Shown here piece after piece: positions 9,107 through 17,540 of a DNA stretch of 64,000 nt. Each line of letters starts with the position of its first letter. Position 1 is the first letter of the stretch. The notes under the pieces were generated by a model that searched no databases, had not been told where the DNA came from, and saw only the letters and a program-made list of their open reading frames with translations. Origin of the DNA: Abyssibius alkaniclasticus (GTDB taxonomy: Bacteria > Pseudomonadota > Alphaproteobacteria > Rhodobacterales > Rhodobacteraceae). Location of the stretch: assembly GCF_020447305.1 (NCBI RefSeq), contig NZ_CP095732.1:1706501-1770500 (forward strand). The letters are read 5' to 3'. The translations under genes were made by a program, and so were the position numbers.

Positions 9107-10252
9107 ATGACGAAACATATCAGCTTTGAAATTCATGGCCGCGACGGGCGGGCGCGCACCGGTGTGCTGAAAACCCCGCGCGGCGATATTCGCACACCCG
9201 CCTTCATGCCCGTTGGCACGGCGGCCACAGTCAAGGCGATGATGCCCGAAAGCGTGGCGGCCACGGGGGCCGATATTTTGCTTGGCAATACCTATCATCT
9301 GATGTTGCGCCCAACGGCCGAGCGGATTGACCGGCTTGGCGGGCTGCACAGGTTCATGAACTGGGACAAGCCCATTCTGACCGATAGTGGCGGCTTTCAG
9401 GTGATGAGCCTGGCCAGCCTGCGTAAACTCACTGAAAAAGGCGTCACGTTCAAAAGCCATATCGACGGCTCCAAGCACGAAATAACACCCGAACGCAGCA
9501 TGGAAATCCAGCGCCTGCTGGGCAGTGATATTGTCATGTGTTTTGACGAATGCCCGGCGCTGCCGGCAACCGAAGACGTGGTCGCCAAGTCGATGCGCAT
9601 GTCGATGCGCTGGGCGGCACGCTCGCGCGAGGCTTTTGGCGACCGCCCCGGCCATGCGCTGTTTGGCATTCAGCAGGGCGGGGTAACGCAAGACCTGCGC
9701 GCAGAAAGCGCCGAAGCTTTGCGCGCCATCGGCTTTGATGGCTATGCCATTGGCGGGCTGGCGGTGGGCGAGGGGCAGGAGGCGATGTTCGGCGTGCTTG
9801 ACTATGCCCCCGGCCAATTGCCCGATGACAAGCCGCGTTACCTGATGGGTGTCGGCAAGCCTGATGATATTGTCGGCGCAGTGCAGCGCGGGGTGGATAT
9901 GTTTGACTGCGTTTTGCCCAGCCGTTCGGGCCGCACGGGGCAGGCGCAAACCCGCATGGGCGCGATCAACATTCGCAACGCCCGCCATCAGGACGACCCG
10001 CGCCCGCTGGATGAAGAATGCAGCTGCCCCTGCTGCACGCAATATTCACGTGCCTATCTGCACCATGTGAACAAGGCGCAGGAAATTATCGCCAGTATGC
10101 TGCTGACATGGCACAACCTGCATTATTATCAGGAGCTGATGGCCGGTTTGCGCGCCGCCGTCGCCGCCGGAACGCTTGATGATTTTGCCGCCGCCTTCCA
10201 TGCGCGGCGCGCAGCGGGCGATATTGCGCCAATTGGCGCAAAAGCTGAATGA
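9107..10252 (+). CDS. tgt: Queuine tRNA-ribosyltransferase
   Basis: Exchanges guanine for a 7-deazaguanine base at the wobble position of GUN-anticodon tRNAs. The 381-residue chain contains [10 protein letters not shown] (catalytic Asp region near residue 90), the second catalytic Asp region in [18 protein letters not shown] near 265, and a zinc site CSCPCC with a downstream His in YLHHV. The ATG at 9107 is preferred over a GTG at 9101, which overlaps the GAGG ribosome-binding site. No queuosine synthesis genes are adjacent. Confidence 0.96.
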   Translation: MTKHISFEIHGRDGRARTGVLKTPRGDIRTPAFMPVGTAATVKAMMPESVAATGADILLGNTYHLMLRPTAERIDRLGGLHRFMNWDKPILTDSGGFQVMSLASLRKLTEKGVTFKSHIDGSKHEITPERSMEIQRLLGSDIVMCFDECPALPATEDVVAKSMRMSMRWAARSREAFGDRPGHALFGIQQGGVTQDLRAESAEALRAIGFDGYAIGGLAVGEGQEAMFGVLDYAPGQLPDDKPRYLMGVGKPDDIVGAVQRGVDMFDCVLPSRSGRTGQAQTRMGAINIRNARHQDDPRPLDEECSCPCCTQYSRAYLHHVNKAQEIIASMLLTWHNLHYYQELMAGLRAAVAAGTLDDFAAAFHARRAAGDIAPIGAKAE

Positions 10253-10287
10253 ACAGGGTCAACAGGTGGTGAAATGAACACCACCGT

Positions 10288-10318
10288 CTTGAAACCCGGC
10301 GCGCCACGGTCCATCTTT
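10288..10318 (+). promoter_or_regulatory. Heat-shock (RpoH-type) promoter upstream of lon
   Basis: CTTGAAA at 10288-10294 matches the sigma-32 -35 element, and CCATCTTT at 10311-10318, after a 16-nt spacer, resembles the -10 element (consensus CCCCATNT). It lies about 65 nt upstream of the lon start, the expected place for a heat-shock promoter. Basis is pattern matching by eye. Confidence 0.6.
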
Positions 10319-10382
10319 GAGGGCCGAGGAGTCGCGTGTGCTGCCGCTTTGGGGCGCCCGGCTTGCTAATGAAGGAAAAATG

Positions 10383-12779
10383 ATGACCGAACCCACCAAA
10401 CTGACCCTGCCAGTGCTTCCGCTGCGCGATATCGTGGTGTTTCCGCATATGATCGTGCCGCTTTTCGTGGGGCGCGAAAAATCGGTTCATGCGCTCGAAG
10501 CGGTGATGAAGGATGACAAGCAGATCCTGCTGTCCAGCCAGATTGATGCGAGCGACGACGAGCCGAATGTAGAGGGCATTCATGATGTTGGCGTTGTGGC
10601 CAATGTGCTGCAATTGCTCAAACTGCCCGATGGCACCGTGAAAGTGCTTGTCGAAGGTCGCCAGCGCGTGCGCCTTGCCAGATTCCTGGATAATGACAGT
10701 TATTTCGAGGCCGAAGCCGATGTGCTGGACGAGGTGGAAGGCGATGCCGACACCCTGACCGCGCTGACACGCTCGGTCGCCGAAGAGTTTGACCGTTACT
10801 CGAAGCTGAACAAGAACATTCCCGAAGATGCGCTGAGCGTGGTTGCCGAAACCAAGGGGGCCGCCAAGCTGGCCGATACCGTGGCCGGGCATTTGGGCGT
10901 GGACCTTGAGGAAAAGCAGAACCTGCTGGAAATGCTCGACATTGCCGAACGGCTGGAGCGGATCTACGGCATCATGCAGGGCGAGATTTCGGTGCTGCGG
11001 GTCGAGAAAAAGATCAAATCCCGCGTCAAAAGCCAGATGGAGCGCACCCAGCGCGAATACTATCTGAATGAGCAGATGAAGGCCATTCAGCGCGAGCTTG
11101 GCGATGGCGAGGAAGGCGAAGGCGAATTGGCCGAGCTGGAAGAGCGCCTGTCGGAAACCAAGCTTTCCAAAGAGGCGAAAGACAAGGCGATTGGCGAGCT
11201 TAAGAAGCTGAAAAACATGTCGCCCATGTCGGCCGAAGCCACGGTTGTGCGCAACTATCTGGATTGGATGTTGTCGCTGCCCTGGGGCAAGCGCTCGCGC
11301 ATCAAGAAAGACCTGAACGCCGCGCAAAAAGTGCTGGATGCCGACCATTACGGGCTTGATAAGGTCAAGGAACGCATTGTCGAATATCTGGCCGTGCAAA
11401 GCCGCAGCAAAAAGATGAAAGGCCCGATCATGTGCCTGGTCGGCCCGCCGGGCGTGGGTAAAACCAGCCTTGGCAAATCGGTTGCGCGGGCCACGGGGCG
11501 CGAATTTATCCGCATCAGCCTTGGCGGTGTGCGCGATGAGAGCGAGATTCGCGGCCATCGGCGCACTTATATCGGCTCGATGCCCGGCAAGATCATCCAG
11601 GCGCTGAAAAAGGCCAAAACCAGCAATCCGCTGATCTTGCTCGACGAGATCGACAAGATGGGGCAGGATTTTCGCGGTGATCCGGCTTCGGCCATGCTGG
11701 AGGTGCTGGACCCGGAACAGAACGCGACCTTTGTCGACCATTATCTAGAGGTTGAATATGACCTGTCAGACGTGATGTTCCTGACCACGGCCAACAGCTA
11801 CAACATGCCGCGCCCGCTGCTGGACCGCATGGAAATCATCACGCTTGCCGGTTATACCGAGGTGGAAAAAGCCGCGATTGCCCGCCAGCACCTGATTGCC
11901 AAGCAGGAAAAAGCCAATGGCCTGAAAAAGGGCGAGCTGGAAATTTCCGACGGTGCCTTGCAGGAGATCATCCGCCGCTATACCCGCGAGGCGGGCGTGC
12001 GCAACCTTGAACGCGAGATCGCCAAGCTTGGCCGCAAGGCCGTGACGACGATCATCAAGGACAAGGTGGCTGGCGTGAAGGTCACCGCCGAAAATATCGG
12101 TGAGTTTCTGGGCGTCAAACGCTTCAAATTCGGCCTTGCCGAAAGCGATGACCAGATCGGCGTAACCACCGGCCTGGCCTGGACCGAGGTTGGCGGCGAT
12201 CTGTTGCAGATCGAGGCGCTGAAACTGCCCGGCAAGGGGCGGATGAAAACCACCGGCAAGCTTGGCGATGTGATGAAGGAAAGCATCGAGGCGGCGGCAA
12301 GTTTCGTGCGCTCCAAATCGGTGTCGCTTGGGGTGAAGCCGCCCGAATTTGACAAGATCGACATCCATGTGCATGTGCCCGAAGGTGCCACGCCAAAAGA
12401 TGGCCCGAGCGCCGGTGTTGCAATGGTCACAAGCATTGTTTCGGTGCTGACAGGCATTGCCGTGCGCCGCGATGTGGCCATGACGGGTGAAGTTACCCTG
12501 CGCGGCAATGTGCTGCCGATTGGCGGGCTGAAAGAAAAGCTTCTGGCGGCGCTGCGCGGCGGTATCAAGACCGTGCTGATCCCGGCGGAGAATGAAAAAG
12601 ACCTCGCCGAGGTGCCCGATGTGGTGAAGGACGGGCTGACGCTTATTCCCGTCGCCCATGTGTCGGACGTGCTGAAAGTCGCGCTTGTGCGCCAGCCCGA
12701 ACCGATTGAATGGGACGAGGCCGCAGAAGCCGCCGCCGCGGCGGCCCGCGCGCCAGCCGCGGGTGCCACTGCACATTAG
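10383..12779 (+). CDS. lon: ATP-dependent Lon protease
   Basis: A 798-residue LonA serine protease that degrades misfolded and some regulatory proteins in the cytoplasm. Order: N-terminal substrate-binding domain (residues about 8-200, opening LPVLPLRDIVVFPHMIVPLF), coiled helices, AAA+ module with Walker A GPPGVGKTS near 357 and Walker B LILLDEIDKM, then the protease domain with catalytic Ser676 in KDGPSAGVAM and the catalytic Lys about 43 residues later. Tail is Ala-rich. Of the adjacent ATG codons at 10380 and 10383 I take the second because AGGA is then 6 nt away. A heat-shock-like promoter lies upstream and a clear terminator downstream. Confidence 0.97.
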   Translation: MTEPTKLTLPVLPLRDIVVFPHMIVPLFVGREKSVHALEAVMKDDKQILLSSQIDASDDEPNVEGIHDVGVVANVLQLLKLPDGTVKVLVEGRQRVRLARFLDNDSYFEAEADVLDEVEGDADTLTALTRSVAEEFDRYSKLNKNIPEDALSVVAETKGAAKLADTVAGHLGVDLEEKQNLLEMLDIAERLERIYGIMQGEISVLRVEKKIKSRVKSQMERTQREYYLNEQMKAIQRELGDGEEGEGELAELEERLSETKLSKEAKDKAIGELKKLKNMSPMSAEATVVRNYLDWMLSLPWGKRSRIKKDLNAAQKVLDADHYGLDKVKERIVEYLAVQSRSKKMKGPIMCLVGPPGVGKTSLGKSVARATGREFIRISLGGVRDESEIRGHRRTYIGSMPGKIIQALKKAKTSNPLILLDEIDKMGQDFRGDPASAMLEVLDPEQNATFVDHYLEVEYDLSDVMFLTTANSYNMPRPLLDRMEIITLAGYTEVEKAAIARQHLIAKQEKANGLKKGELEISDGALQEIIRRYTREAGVRNLEREIAKLGRKAVTTIIKDKVAGVKVTAENIGEFLGVKRFKFGLAESDDQIGVTTGLAWTEVGGDLLQIEALKLPGKGRMKTTGKLGDVMKESIEAAASFVRSKSVSLGVKPPEFDKIDIHVHVPEGATPKDGPSAGVAMVTSIVSVLTGIAVRRDVAMTGEVTLRGNVLPIGGLKEKLLAALRGGIKTVLIPAENEKDLAEVPDVVKDGLTLIPVAHVSDVLKVALVRQPEPIEWDEAAEAAAAAARAPAAGATAH

Positions 12780-12798
12780 GCCGGATTTATGCAAGATC

Positions 12799-12828
12799 GG
12801 GGCGCGCGGGCAACTGCGCGCCCCTTTT
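12799..12828 (+). terminator. Rho-independent terminator of lon
   Basis: GGGGCGCGC (12799-12807) pairs perfectly with GCGCGCCCC (12816-12824) over an 8-nt loop and is followed by TTTT. It starts 20 nt after the lon stop codon. Confidence 0.85.
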
Positions 12829-12932
12829 CATGCCAAACCGCAGCCGCCCCCCTGATTTTGCAGGAAATTTCTGCCGTATTCCGGGCAGGATCTGCGGGGA
12901 TGAATTTCTTGGAAAGAATGCGCAAACGAGCC

Positions 12933-12961
12933 TTGCCAAGGGTTTCGTTTCGGGCTAATTA
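12933..12961 (+). promoter_or_regulatory. Sigma-70-type promoter of tRNA-Val
   Basis: TTGCCA at 12933-12938, a 17-nt spacer, and TAATTA at 12956-12961. The expected start site is about 3 nt before the tRNA gene. Spacing and position fit well. Confidence 0.6.
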
Positions 12962-12970
12962 GCCGCCACC

Positions 12971-13046
<76 letters not shown>

Positions 13047-13063
13047 TTTCCCCCGGATCTGCG

Positions 13064-13648
13064 ATGCCCTTTCCCGACCTGCTCGTTTTGCGCCACGGCC
13101 AAACCGAATGGAATGCCGCGGGGCGCCATCAGGGCCAGCTTGATTCGCCGCTTGCACCGCTTGGCCTTGCGCAAGCCCGCCAGCAGGGCGAAATTCTGGC
13201 GCGGATGAACCTGAAGGGCTGGCAGGCGGCGTGCAGCCCGTTGGGGCGCGCGGTTGAAACGGCCAAAATCGCGCTGGCAGATACAGGGCTGGTGCCGCGC
13301 CTTGATGACCGCTTGCGCGAGGTGCATTTTGGGGCGTGGCAGGGGCTGACCGCGAATGAGATTGCCGCAAAATGGCCCGCCTTGGGCGCTGACAGGCACG
13401 ACCCGTTTGCATGGAACTTCCGTTCACCCGGTGGCGAGCGGTTCGAAGATATGGCCAGGCGCGCGCAAAGCTTTCTGGATGGCTTGAGCCAGCCGACCGT
13501 TGTGATTGCGCACGGCGTTTTCTTGCGCGTGCTGCGCGGGCTTTGGCTTGGCATTGGGCCGGATGCGATGCGCCATCTGGACGGCGGGCAGGGTGTTGTC
13601 CATCAGCTCCATTCCGGGCAGCAGACGCGACATGGCGGCGATGTTTAA
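13064..13648 (+). CDS. Histidine phosphatase (phosphoglycerate mutase-like) family protein
   Basis: A 194-residue protein of the histidine phosphatase superfamily. The phospho-acceptor motif LRHGQTEWN lies at residues 9-17, the conserved Arg/Ser region in CSPLGRAVETA near 58, the Glu-containing EVHFGAWQGLT near 87, and the second catalytic His in VIAHGVFLRVL near 150. Members act on phosphosugars, cofactors such as cobalamin precursors, or 3-phosphoglycerate; no neighbour tells which. The start at 13064 (MPFPDLLVLRHGQT) is used because longer frames run through tRNA-Val. Confidence 0.88.
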   Translation: MPFPDLLVLRHGQTEWNAAGRHQGQLDSPLAPLGLAQARQQGEILARMNLKGWQAACSPLGRAVETAKIALADTGLVPRLDDRLREVHFGAWQGLTANEIAAKWPALGADRHDPFAWNFRSPGGERFEDMARRAQSFLDGLSQPTVVIAHGVFLRVLRGLWLGIGPDAMRHLDGGQGVVHQLHSGQQTRHGGDV

Positions 13649-13674
13649 TTTCGCCAATCTTCCCCGATATCCGC

Positions 13675-13703
13675 TTGACGCTTGGCGCGCGCCTCTCTAA
13701 ACA
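13675..13703 (+). promoter_or_regulatory. Sigma-70-type promoter of the tRNA-Asp pair
   Basis: TTGACG at 13675-13680, a 17-nt spacer and TAAACA at 13698-13703. This puts the start about 40 nt before the first tRNA-Asp. Confidence 0.55.
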
Positions 13704-13749
13704 CCCTCTCACGCCTTGGCATTGCCAGGGCGGATTTCGAATGCAATGA

Positions 13750-13826
13750 GCGGTTGTAGCTCAGTTGGTTAGAGTACCGGCCTGTCACGCCGGGGGTCGC
13801 GGGTTCGAGCCCCGTCAACCGCGCCA
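13750..13826 (+). tRNA. tRNA-Asp (GTC anticodon), copy 1
   Basis: 77 nt with encoded CCA. Acceptor GCGGTTG pairs with CAACCGC, the anticodon stem CCGGC/GCCGG holds loop CTGTCAC with anticodon GTC, and the T arm contains GGTTCGAGCC. It is identical to the second copy 22 nt downstream. Confidence 0.97.
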
Positions 13827-13848
13827 TTGCTTTGAAATCTGAAAATGC

Positions 13849-13925
13849 GCGGTTGTAGCTCAGTTGGTTAGAGTACCGGCCTGTCACGCCGGGGGTCGCG
13901 GGTTCGAGCCCCGTCAACCGCGCCA
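13849..13925 (+). tRNA. tRNA-Asp (GTC anticodon), copy 2
   Basis: Identical in sequence to copy 1, including the encoded CCA. The two copies form a tandem pair with a 22-nt spacer and most likely one transcript. Confidence 0.97.
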
Positions 13926-13961
13926 CTTTCACATATTCAAACGCACCGCTTCTGTGCCGGC

Positions 13962-14990
13962 CTAGCGCGCCGCCAGCCGCGCCAGAACATCCTCGGCACC
14001 GATACTGCCAAGATGCTTGCCGTTTTCAACAACCGCCAGGCGTTTGCCACCGTGGGTTTGCAGCAAAGCCGCCAGATCTGCGGCGCGCATATCGGGCGGC
14101 ACGCTGGGGGCGCCTTCGGTTGCGGGGGCATCATTCATGGCATCACGCGCGCGCATCAGCGGCAGGGGGTTCAGGTTGGTTACAAATTCGGCGACATAGG
14201 GCGTTGCAGGGTGCAGCACAATGTCTTCGGGTGTGCCCGATTGCACGATGCGCCCGCCATCCATGATCGAGATATGGCTGCCGATTTTCACGGCCTCTTC
14301 AAGGTCATGGCTGACAAAGACAATCGTGCGCCGCACCGAGTCCTGAAGTTCGAGCAGCTCGTCTTGCAGCTTGGCGCGGATCAGCGGGTCGAGTGCTGAA
14401 AACGGTTCATCCATCAGCAAAATCGGCGCATTGGTGGCAAAGGCCCGCGCCAGCCCCACGCGCTGCTGCATCCCGCCGGAAAGCTCGCGCACCTTGCAGG
14501 GCGCCCAGTCTGTCAGGTTCACGCGCGCAAGTTCCACCATAGCGCGCTCGCGCTGCTCGGCGGCAGGAACACCGGCAATGTCCAGCCCGAAGGCCACATT
14601 GTCCAGCACGGTCAGCCAGGGCAGTAGGCCGAATTGCTGAAACACCATAGACACGCGGTTCTGGCGCAAACGGCGCAATGCGGCGGGCGTGGCCTTGGCA
14701 ATATCGGCCATTTCGGTGCCGTCATGAACCCACATCTGCCCGCGCGCCACGGGGTTCAGCCCGTTGATGGCACGCAGCAAAGTGGATTTACCCGAGCCTG
14801 ACAGGCCCATCAGCACGGCAATTTCACCTTCCTGCACTTTAAGCGAGCAGTCATGCACGCCCAAAATCTGGCCGGTTTTATCCTTGATGTCCTCGCGGCT
14901 CATGCCCTTGTCCATCAGGGGCAGGGCCGCGGCGGGGTTGTCGCCAAAAACGATGTTGACCTTGTCAAACTCAATCATGGCCATGTTCAT
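13962..14990 (-). CDS. choV: Choline ABC transporter ATP-binding protein
   Basis: The 342-residue ATPase of a high-affinity choline importer at the inner face of the membrane. Walker A is LSGSGKST near residue 64, the signature LSGGMQQR near 169, Walker B ILLMDEP, and the switch His lies in VFVSHD. The C-terminal 60 residues look like a CBS-type regulatory extension, as in glycine betaine/proline uptake ATPases. It is the last gene of choXWV, overlapping choW by 4 nt. The divergent bet genes on the other side of choX support choline as cargo. Confidence 0.93.
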   Translation of the reverse strand: MNMAMIEFDKVNIVFGDNPAAALPLMDKGMSREDIKDKTGQILGVHDCSLKVQEGEIAVLMGLSGSGKSTLLRAINGLNPVARGQMWVHDGTEMADIAKATPAALRRLRQNRVSMVFQQFGLLPWLTVLDNVAFGLDIAGVPAAEQRERAMVELARVNLTDWAPCKVRELSGGMQQRVGLARAFATNAPILLMDEPFSALDPLIRAKLQDELLELQDSVRRTIVFVSHDLEEAVKIGSHISIMDGGRIVQSGTPEDIVLHPATPYVAEFVTNLNPLPLMRARDAMNDAPATEGAPSVPPDMRAADLAALLQTHGGKRLAVVENGKHLGSIGAEDVLARLAAR

Positions 14991-15832
14991 TCACTCCGCC
15001 GGAAAACCCGGTCCATCAAAATGGCCAGCACCACAATCACAAGGCCGGATTCAAAGCCAAGCGCGGTGTTGACGGTGTTGAGCGCGCGCACAACCGGGGC
15101 GCCAAGGCCGGCGGCACCGACCAGCGCGGCAATCACGACCATCGAGAGCGACAGCATGATGGTTTGCGTCAGCCCGACCATGATTTGTGGCATCGCATAG
15201 GGTAGCTCGACCCGGAACAAAAGCTGGCGCTTCGTGCAGCCAAAAGCCTGCCCGGCCTCCAGCAGGTCTTTTGGGGTGGCGGAAATGCCGAGCTGGGTTA
15301 GGCGAATGGGGGCAGGCAGCACAAAAATGGCGGTGGCAAACAGGCCGGGCACCAGGCCAAGGCCGAAAAAGATGATGGCGGGGATAAGGTAGACGAAGGT
15401 CGGCAGTGTTTGCATCAGGTCAAGCACGGGGCGCAGAAAGGCATAAAACCGCGGGCGGTGTGCGGCGTAAATGCCGATGGGCACGCCGATTGCCATGCAA
15501 ACAAGGCAGGCGGTAAAGACCAGAGTCAGCGTTTCGGTTGTTTCGTCCCAATAGCCCTGGTTGACCACAAACAGCAGGCCAAGCAACACCATTACCGCTG
15601 TGCCGATCTTGCGGCGCAGCCCGTAGGTTATGGCAGTCATGACCAGAATGACAATCAGCGGATGCGGGGTTTGCAGCAGCCACAAAATGCCCTCGATCAG
15701 GTAGTTCATGTATTTGGCCATAGCATCAAACAGCCAGCCGACATTGTCGATCATCCAGTCCACAAGCTGCTTTGCGCTGCGGCCGATGGGAATTTTCGTA
15801 TCGGTCAGCGCGTCAAGAATGCTTTCGAGCAT
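14987..15832 (-). CDS. choW: Choline ABC transporter permease
   Basis: A 281-residue inner membrane permease of the ProW/ChoW type, with six or seven hydrophobic segments. The characteristic permease loop (EAA-like) reads DLLEAGQAFGCTKRQLLFRVELPYAMPQ near residue 195. It forms the channel of the choline importer with ChoV. I start at 15832 (MLESILDALT) because AAGGA lies 7 nt before it; a start at 15859 would add nine residues. A strong hairpin separates it from choX upstream. Confidence 0.92.
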   Translation of the reverse strand: MLESILDALTDTKIPIGRSAKQLVDWMIDNVGWLFDAMAKYMNYLIEGILWLLQTPHPLIVILVMTAITYGLRRKIGTAVMVLLGLLFVVNQGYWDETTETLTLVFTACLVCMAIGVPIGIYAAHRPRFYAFLRPVLDLMQTLPTFVYLIPAIIFFGLGLVPGLFATAIFVLPAPIRLTQLGISATPKDLLEAGQAFGCTKRQLLFRVELPYAMPQIMVGLTQTIMLSLSMVVIAALVGAAGLGAPVVRALNTVNTALGFESGLVIVVLAILMDRVFRRSE

Positions 15833-15863
15833 GGGTTTGTCCTTGCTGAATTGTGCCAAAGCA

Positions 15864-15892
15864 AAACGCGCCGGGTTTTGCCCGGCGCGTTT
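15864..15892 (-). terminator. Hairpin between choX and choW (attenuator or mRNA 3' stabiliser)
   Basis: Twelve-bp perfect inverted repeat AAACGCGCCGGG / CCCGGCGCGTTT with a 5-nt loop, 12 nt after the choX stop on the minus strand, followed there by TGCTTTGG. Such structures after binding-protein genes commonly raise the level of the binding protein over its permease. Confidence 0.65.
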
Positions 15893-15904
15893 GAGGGGGG
15901 TGGG

Positions 15905-16825
15905 TCAGTTCAGCGCCGCCGCAACCGCGGCCATCGCATCGCCACCATCATGGGTGGTCACACCGTCCAGCCAGGGGCCAAGCACATCGCTGTTGGCAGC
16001 CAGATAGGCGGCTGCGGCCGCTTCGGGGTCGGCACCATCGTTCAGGATCGCGCCCATGATCTCGTTTTCAAGCGCGAGGGTGAATTTCAGGTTGCCCAGC
16101 AGCGCGCCCACATTCGGGCATTCTTCGGCATAGCCGGCGCGGGTATTGGTGTAAACGGTCGCGCCGCCAAGGTCGGGGCCGAACCAGTCATCACCGCCGG
16201 TCAGGTAGGTCATGTCGATATTGGCATTCATCGGGTGCGGCTCCCAGCCCAGGAACACAATTCCCTCACCGCCGCGCGCGGCGCGTTCAGCCTGTGCCAG
16301 CATCCCCTGTTCCGAGCTTTCGATCACCTCAAAACCCTCCAGCCCGAATGCGTTTGCGGCAATCATGTCCATGATCAGGCGGTTGCCGTCATTGCCCGGC
16401 TCGATTCCGTAGATTTTACCATCCAACTGGTCGGCAAACGCGGCGATATTGGCAAAATCGGTCAGCCCGGCTTCGGCCAGCGAGCTGTTCACGGCCAGCG
16501 TGTATTTCGCGCCTTCAAGGTTTTCACGCACAGTGTCAACGGTGCCGGCTTCGCGGTAGGGGGCAATATCGCCTTCCATTGTTGGCATCCAGTTGCCAAG
16601 GAATACGTCGATATCGCCCTCGGCCATTGAAACATAGGTCACTGGCACCGACAGGAGTTTTACATCGGTTTCATAGCCAAGGGCTTCCAGCAATGTCGTG
16701 GCGACGGCGGTGGTGGCGGTAATATCGGTCCAGCCAACATCGGAAAAACGCACGGTGCCGCATTCGGCATAGGCGCCGGTTGCAAGCGTCAGGCTAAGCG
16801 CGGTCGCGCCAAGATAGGTTTTCAT
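15905..16825 (-). CDS. choX: Choline-binding periplasmic protein of ABC transporter
   Basis: A 306-residue OpuAC-type substrate-binding protein. The signal peptide MKTYLGATALSLTLATGAYA ends in AYA before ECGTVRFSDVGW. The ligand-site aromatic motifs typical of choline binders follow, including DVGWTD and FLGNWMPTME. It captures choline in the periplasm for ChoWV. Start 16825 has GGAG 8 nt upstream. It is divergent from betI, sharing a 133-nt control region. ChoX rather than a betaine binder is inferred from the bet neighbours. Confidence 0.92.
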   Translation of the reverse strand: MKTYLGATALSLTLATGAYAECGTVRFSDVGWTDITATTAVATTLLEALGYETDVKLLSVPVTYVSMAEGDIDVFLGNWMPTMEGDIAPYREAGTVDTVRENLEGAKYTLAVNSSLAEAGLTDFANIAAFADQLDGKIYGIEPGNDGNRLIMDMIAANAFGLEGFEVIESSEQGMLAQAERAARGGEGIVFLGWEPHPMNANIDMTYLTGGDDWFGPDLGGATVYTNTRAGYAEECPNVGALLGNLKFTLALENEIMGAILNDGADPEAAAAAYLAANSDVLGPWLDGVTTHDGGDAMAAVAAALN

Positions 16826-16910
16826 CAGGTCATCTCCCATAAGTTTGTTTTGTCCACCTTAGCAGCATTGACGCGGCAGGGTGAAGCGATTAGCGTTAGC
16901 ATGTTTTTAA

Positions 16911-16926
16911 TTGATCAGTCAGTCAA
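16911..16926. promoter_or_regulatory. Candidate BetI operator in the choX-betI control region
   Basis: TTGATCAGTCAGTCAA is an imperfect dyad with TTGA and TCAA ends, located 33 nt before betI and 86 nt before choX. BetI-type TetR repressors bind palindromes of this general kind in bet promoters. The match is judged by eye only. Confidence 0.35.
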
Positions 16927-16958
16927 GCAAAAACCCCTGTCATGAAGGAAAACGTGAA

Positions 16959-17540
16959 ATGCCAAAGCTCGGGATGGAAAAAATCAGGCGCGAAGCCCTG
17001 ATTGGCGCCGCGCTTCAGGCGATTCATGCCAAGGGGTCGCTGGATGTGACTGTGGGGCAGATCGCGGCGCGGGCGGGTGTTTCAAGCGCGCTGGCCCACC
17101 ATTATTTCGGTGGCAAGGAAGACCTGATTTTGGCCGCCATGCGCCACCAGCTTGTGCAGCTTGGCCAGGCCTTGCGCCAGGCGCAGGTAAATGCGCGCGG
17201 GCCCAGGGCGCGGATTTCGGCGATCATCAACGCGAATTTCGATGAAACGCAGTTCAGCGCCGAAACCGTTTCCTGCTGGCTGAATTTTTATGTCAAGGCG
17301 CAGGGCAGCGCGCCCGCCGCACGGCTGTTGCGCATTTATGTGCGGCGCTTGCGCTCGAACCTTGTGGTTTCGCTGCGGCCATTGGCGGGGGCGCGGGCGG
17401 GTGCGATTGCCGAATCCATCGGCGCGATGATCGACGGGGTCTATCTGCGCCAGGGGCTTTCGGGGCAGGCGCCCGACCGTGTTGCCGCCATTCGGATGGT
17501 CGAGAATTTTGTGGAAATGTCGCTGCGGGGGGCGCAATGA
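16959..17540 (+). CDS. betI: Transcriptional repressor BetI (TetR family)
   Basis: A 193-residue TetR-family regulator that represses the bet genes until choline is present. The N-terminal segment MPKLGMEKIRREALIGAALQ is a BetI hallmark, with the helix-turn-helix QIAARAGVSSALAHHYFGGKEDL near residue 37. The ligand domain includes WLNFYVKAQ and ends at residue 193, near the size of known BetI. Start 16959 has AAGGA 9 nt upstream. The stop overlaps betC by ATGA, so regulator and enzymes are co-transcribed. Confidence 0.94.
   Translation: MPKLGMEKIRREALIGAALQAIHAKGSLDVTVGQIAARAGVSSALAHHYFGGKEDLILAAMRHQLVQLGQALRQAQVNARGPRARISAIINANFDETQFSAETVSCWLNFYVKAQGSAPAARLLRIYVRRLRSNLVVSLRPLAGARAGAIAESIGAMIDGVYLRQGLSGQAPDRVAAIRMVENFVEMSLRGAQ

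Noticed and set aside
10086-11741. 551-codon minus-strand frame
   Set aside because: Shadow of tgt and lon, with His/Phe/Gln bias from antisense reading of helical genes.
13645-13932. 95-codon minus-strand frame with a repeated TGLEPATPGVTGRYSNQLSYNR segment
   Set aside because: It is the antisense translation of the two tRNA-Asp genes; the internal repeat reflects the tandem tRNA copies. A common false annotation.
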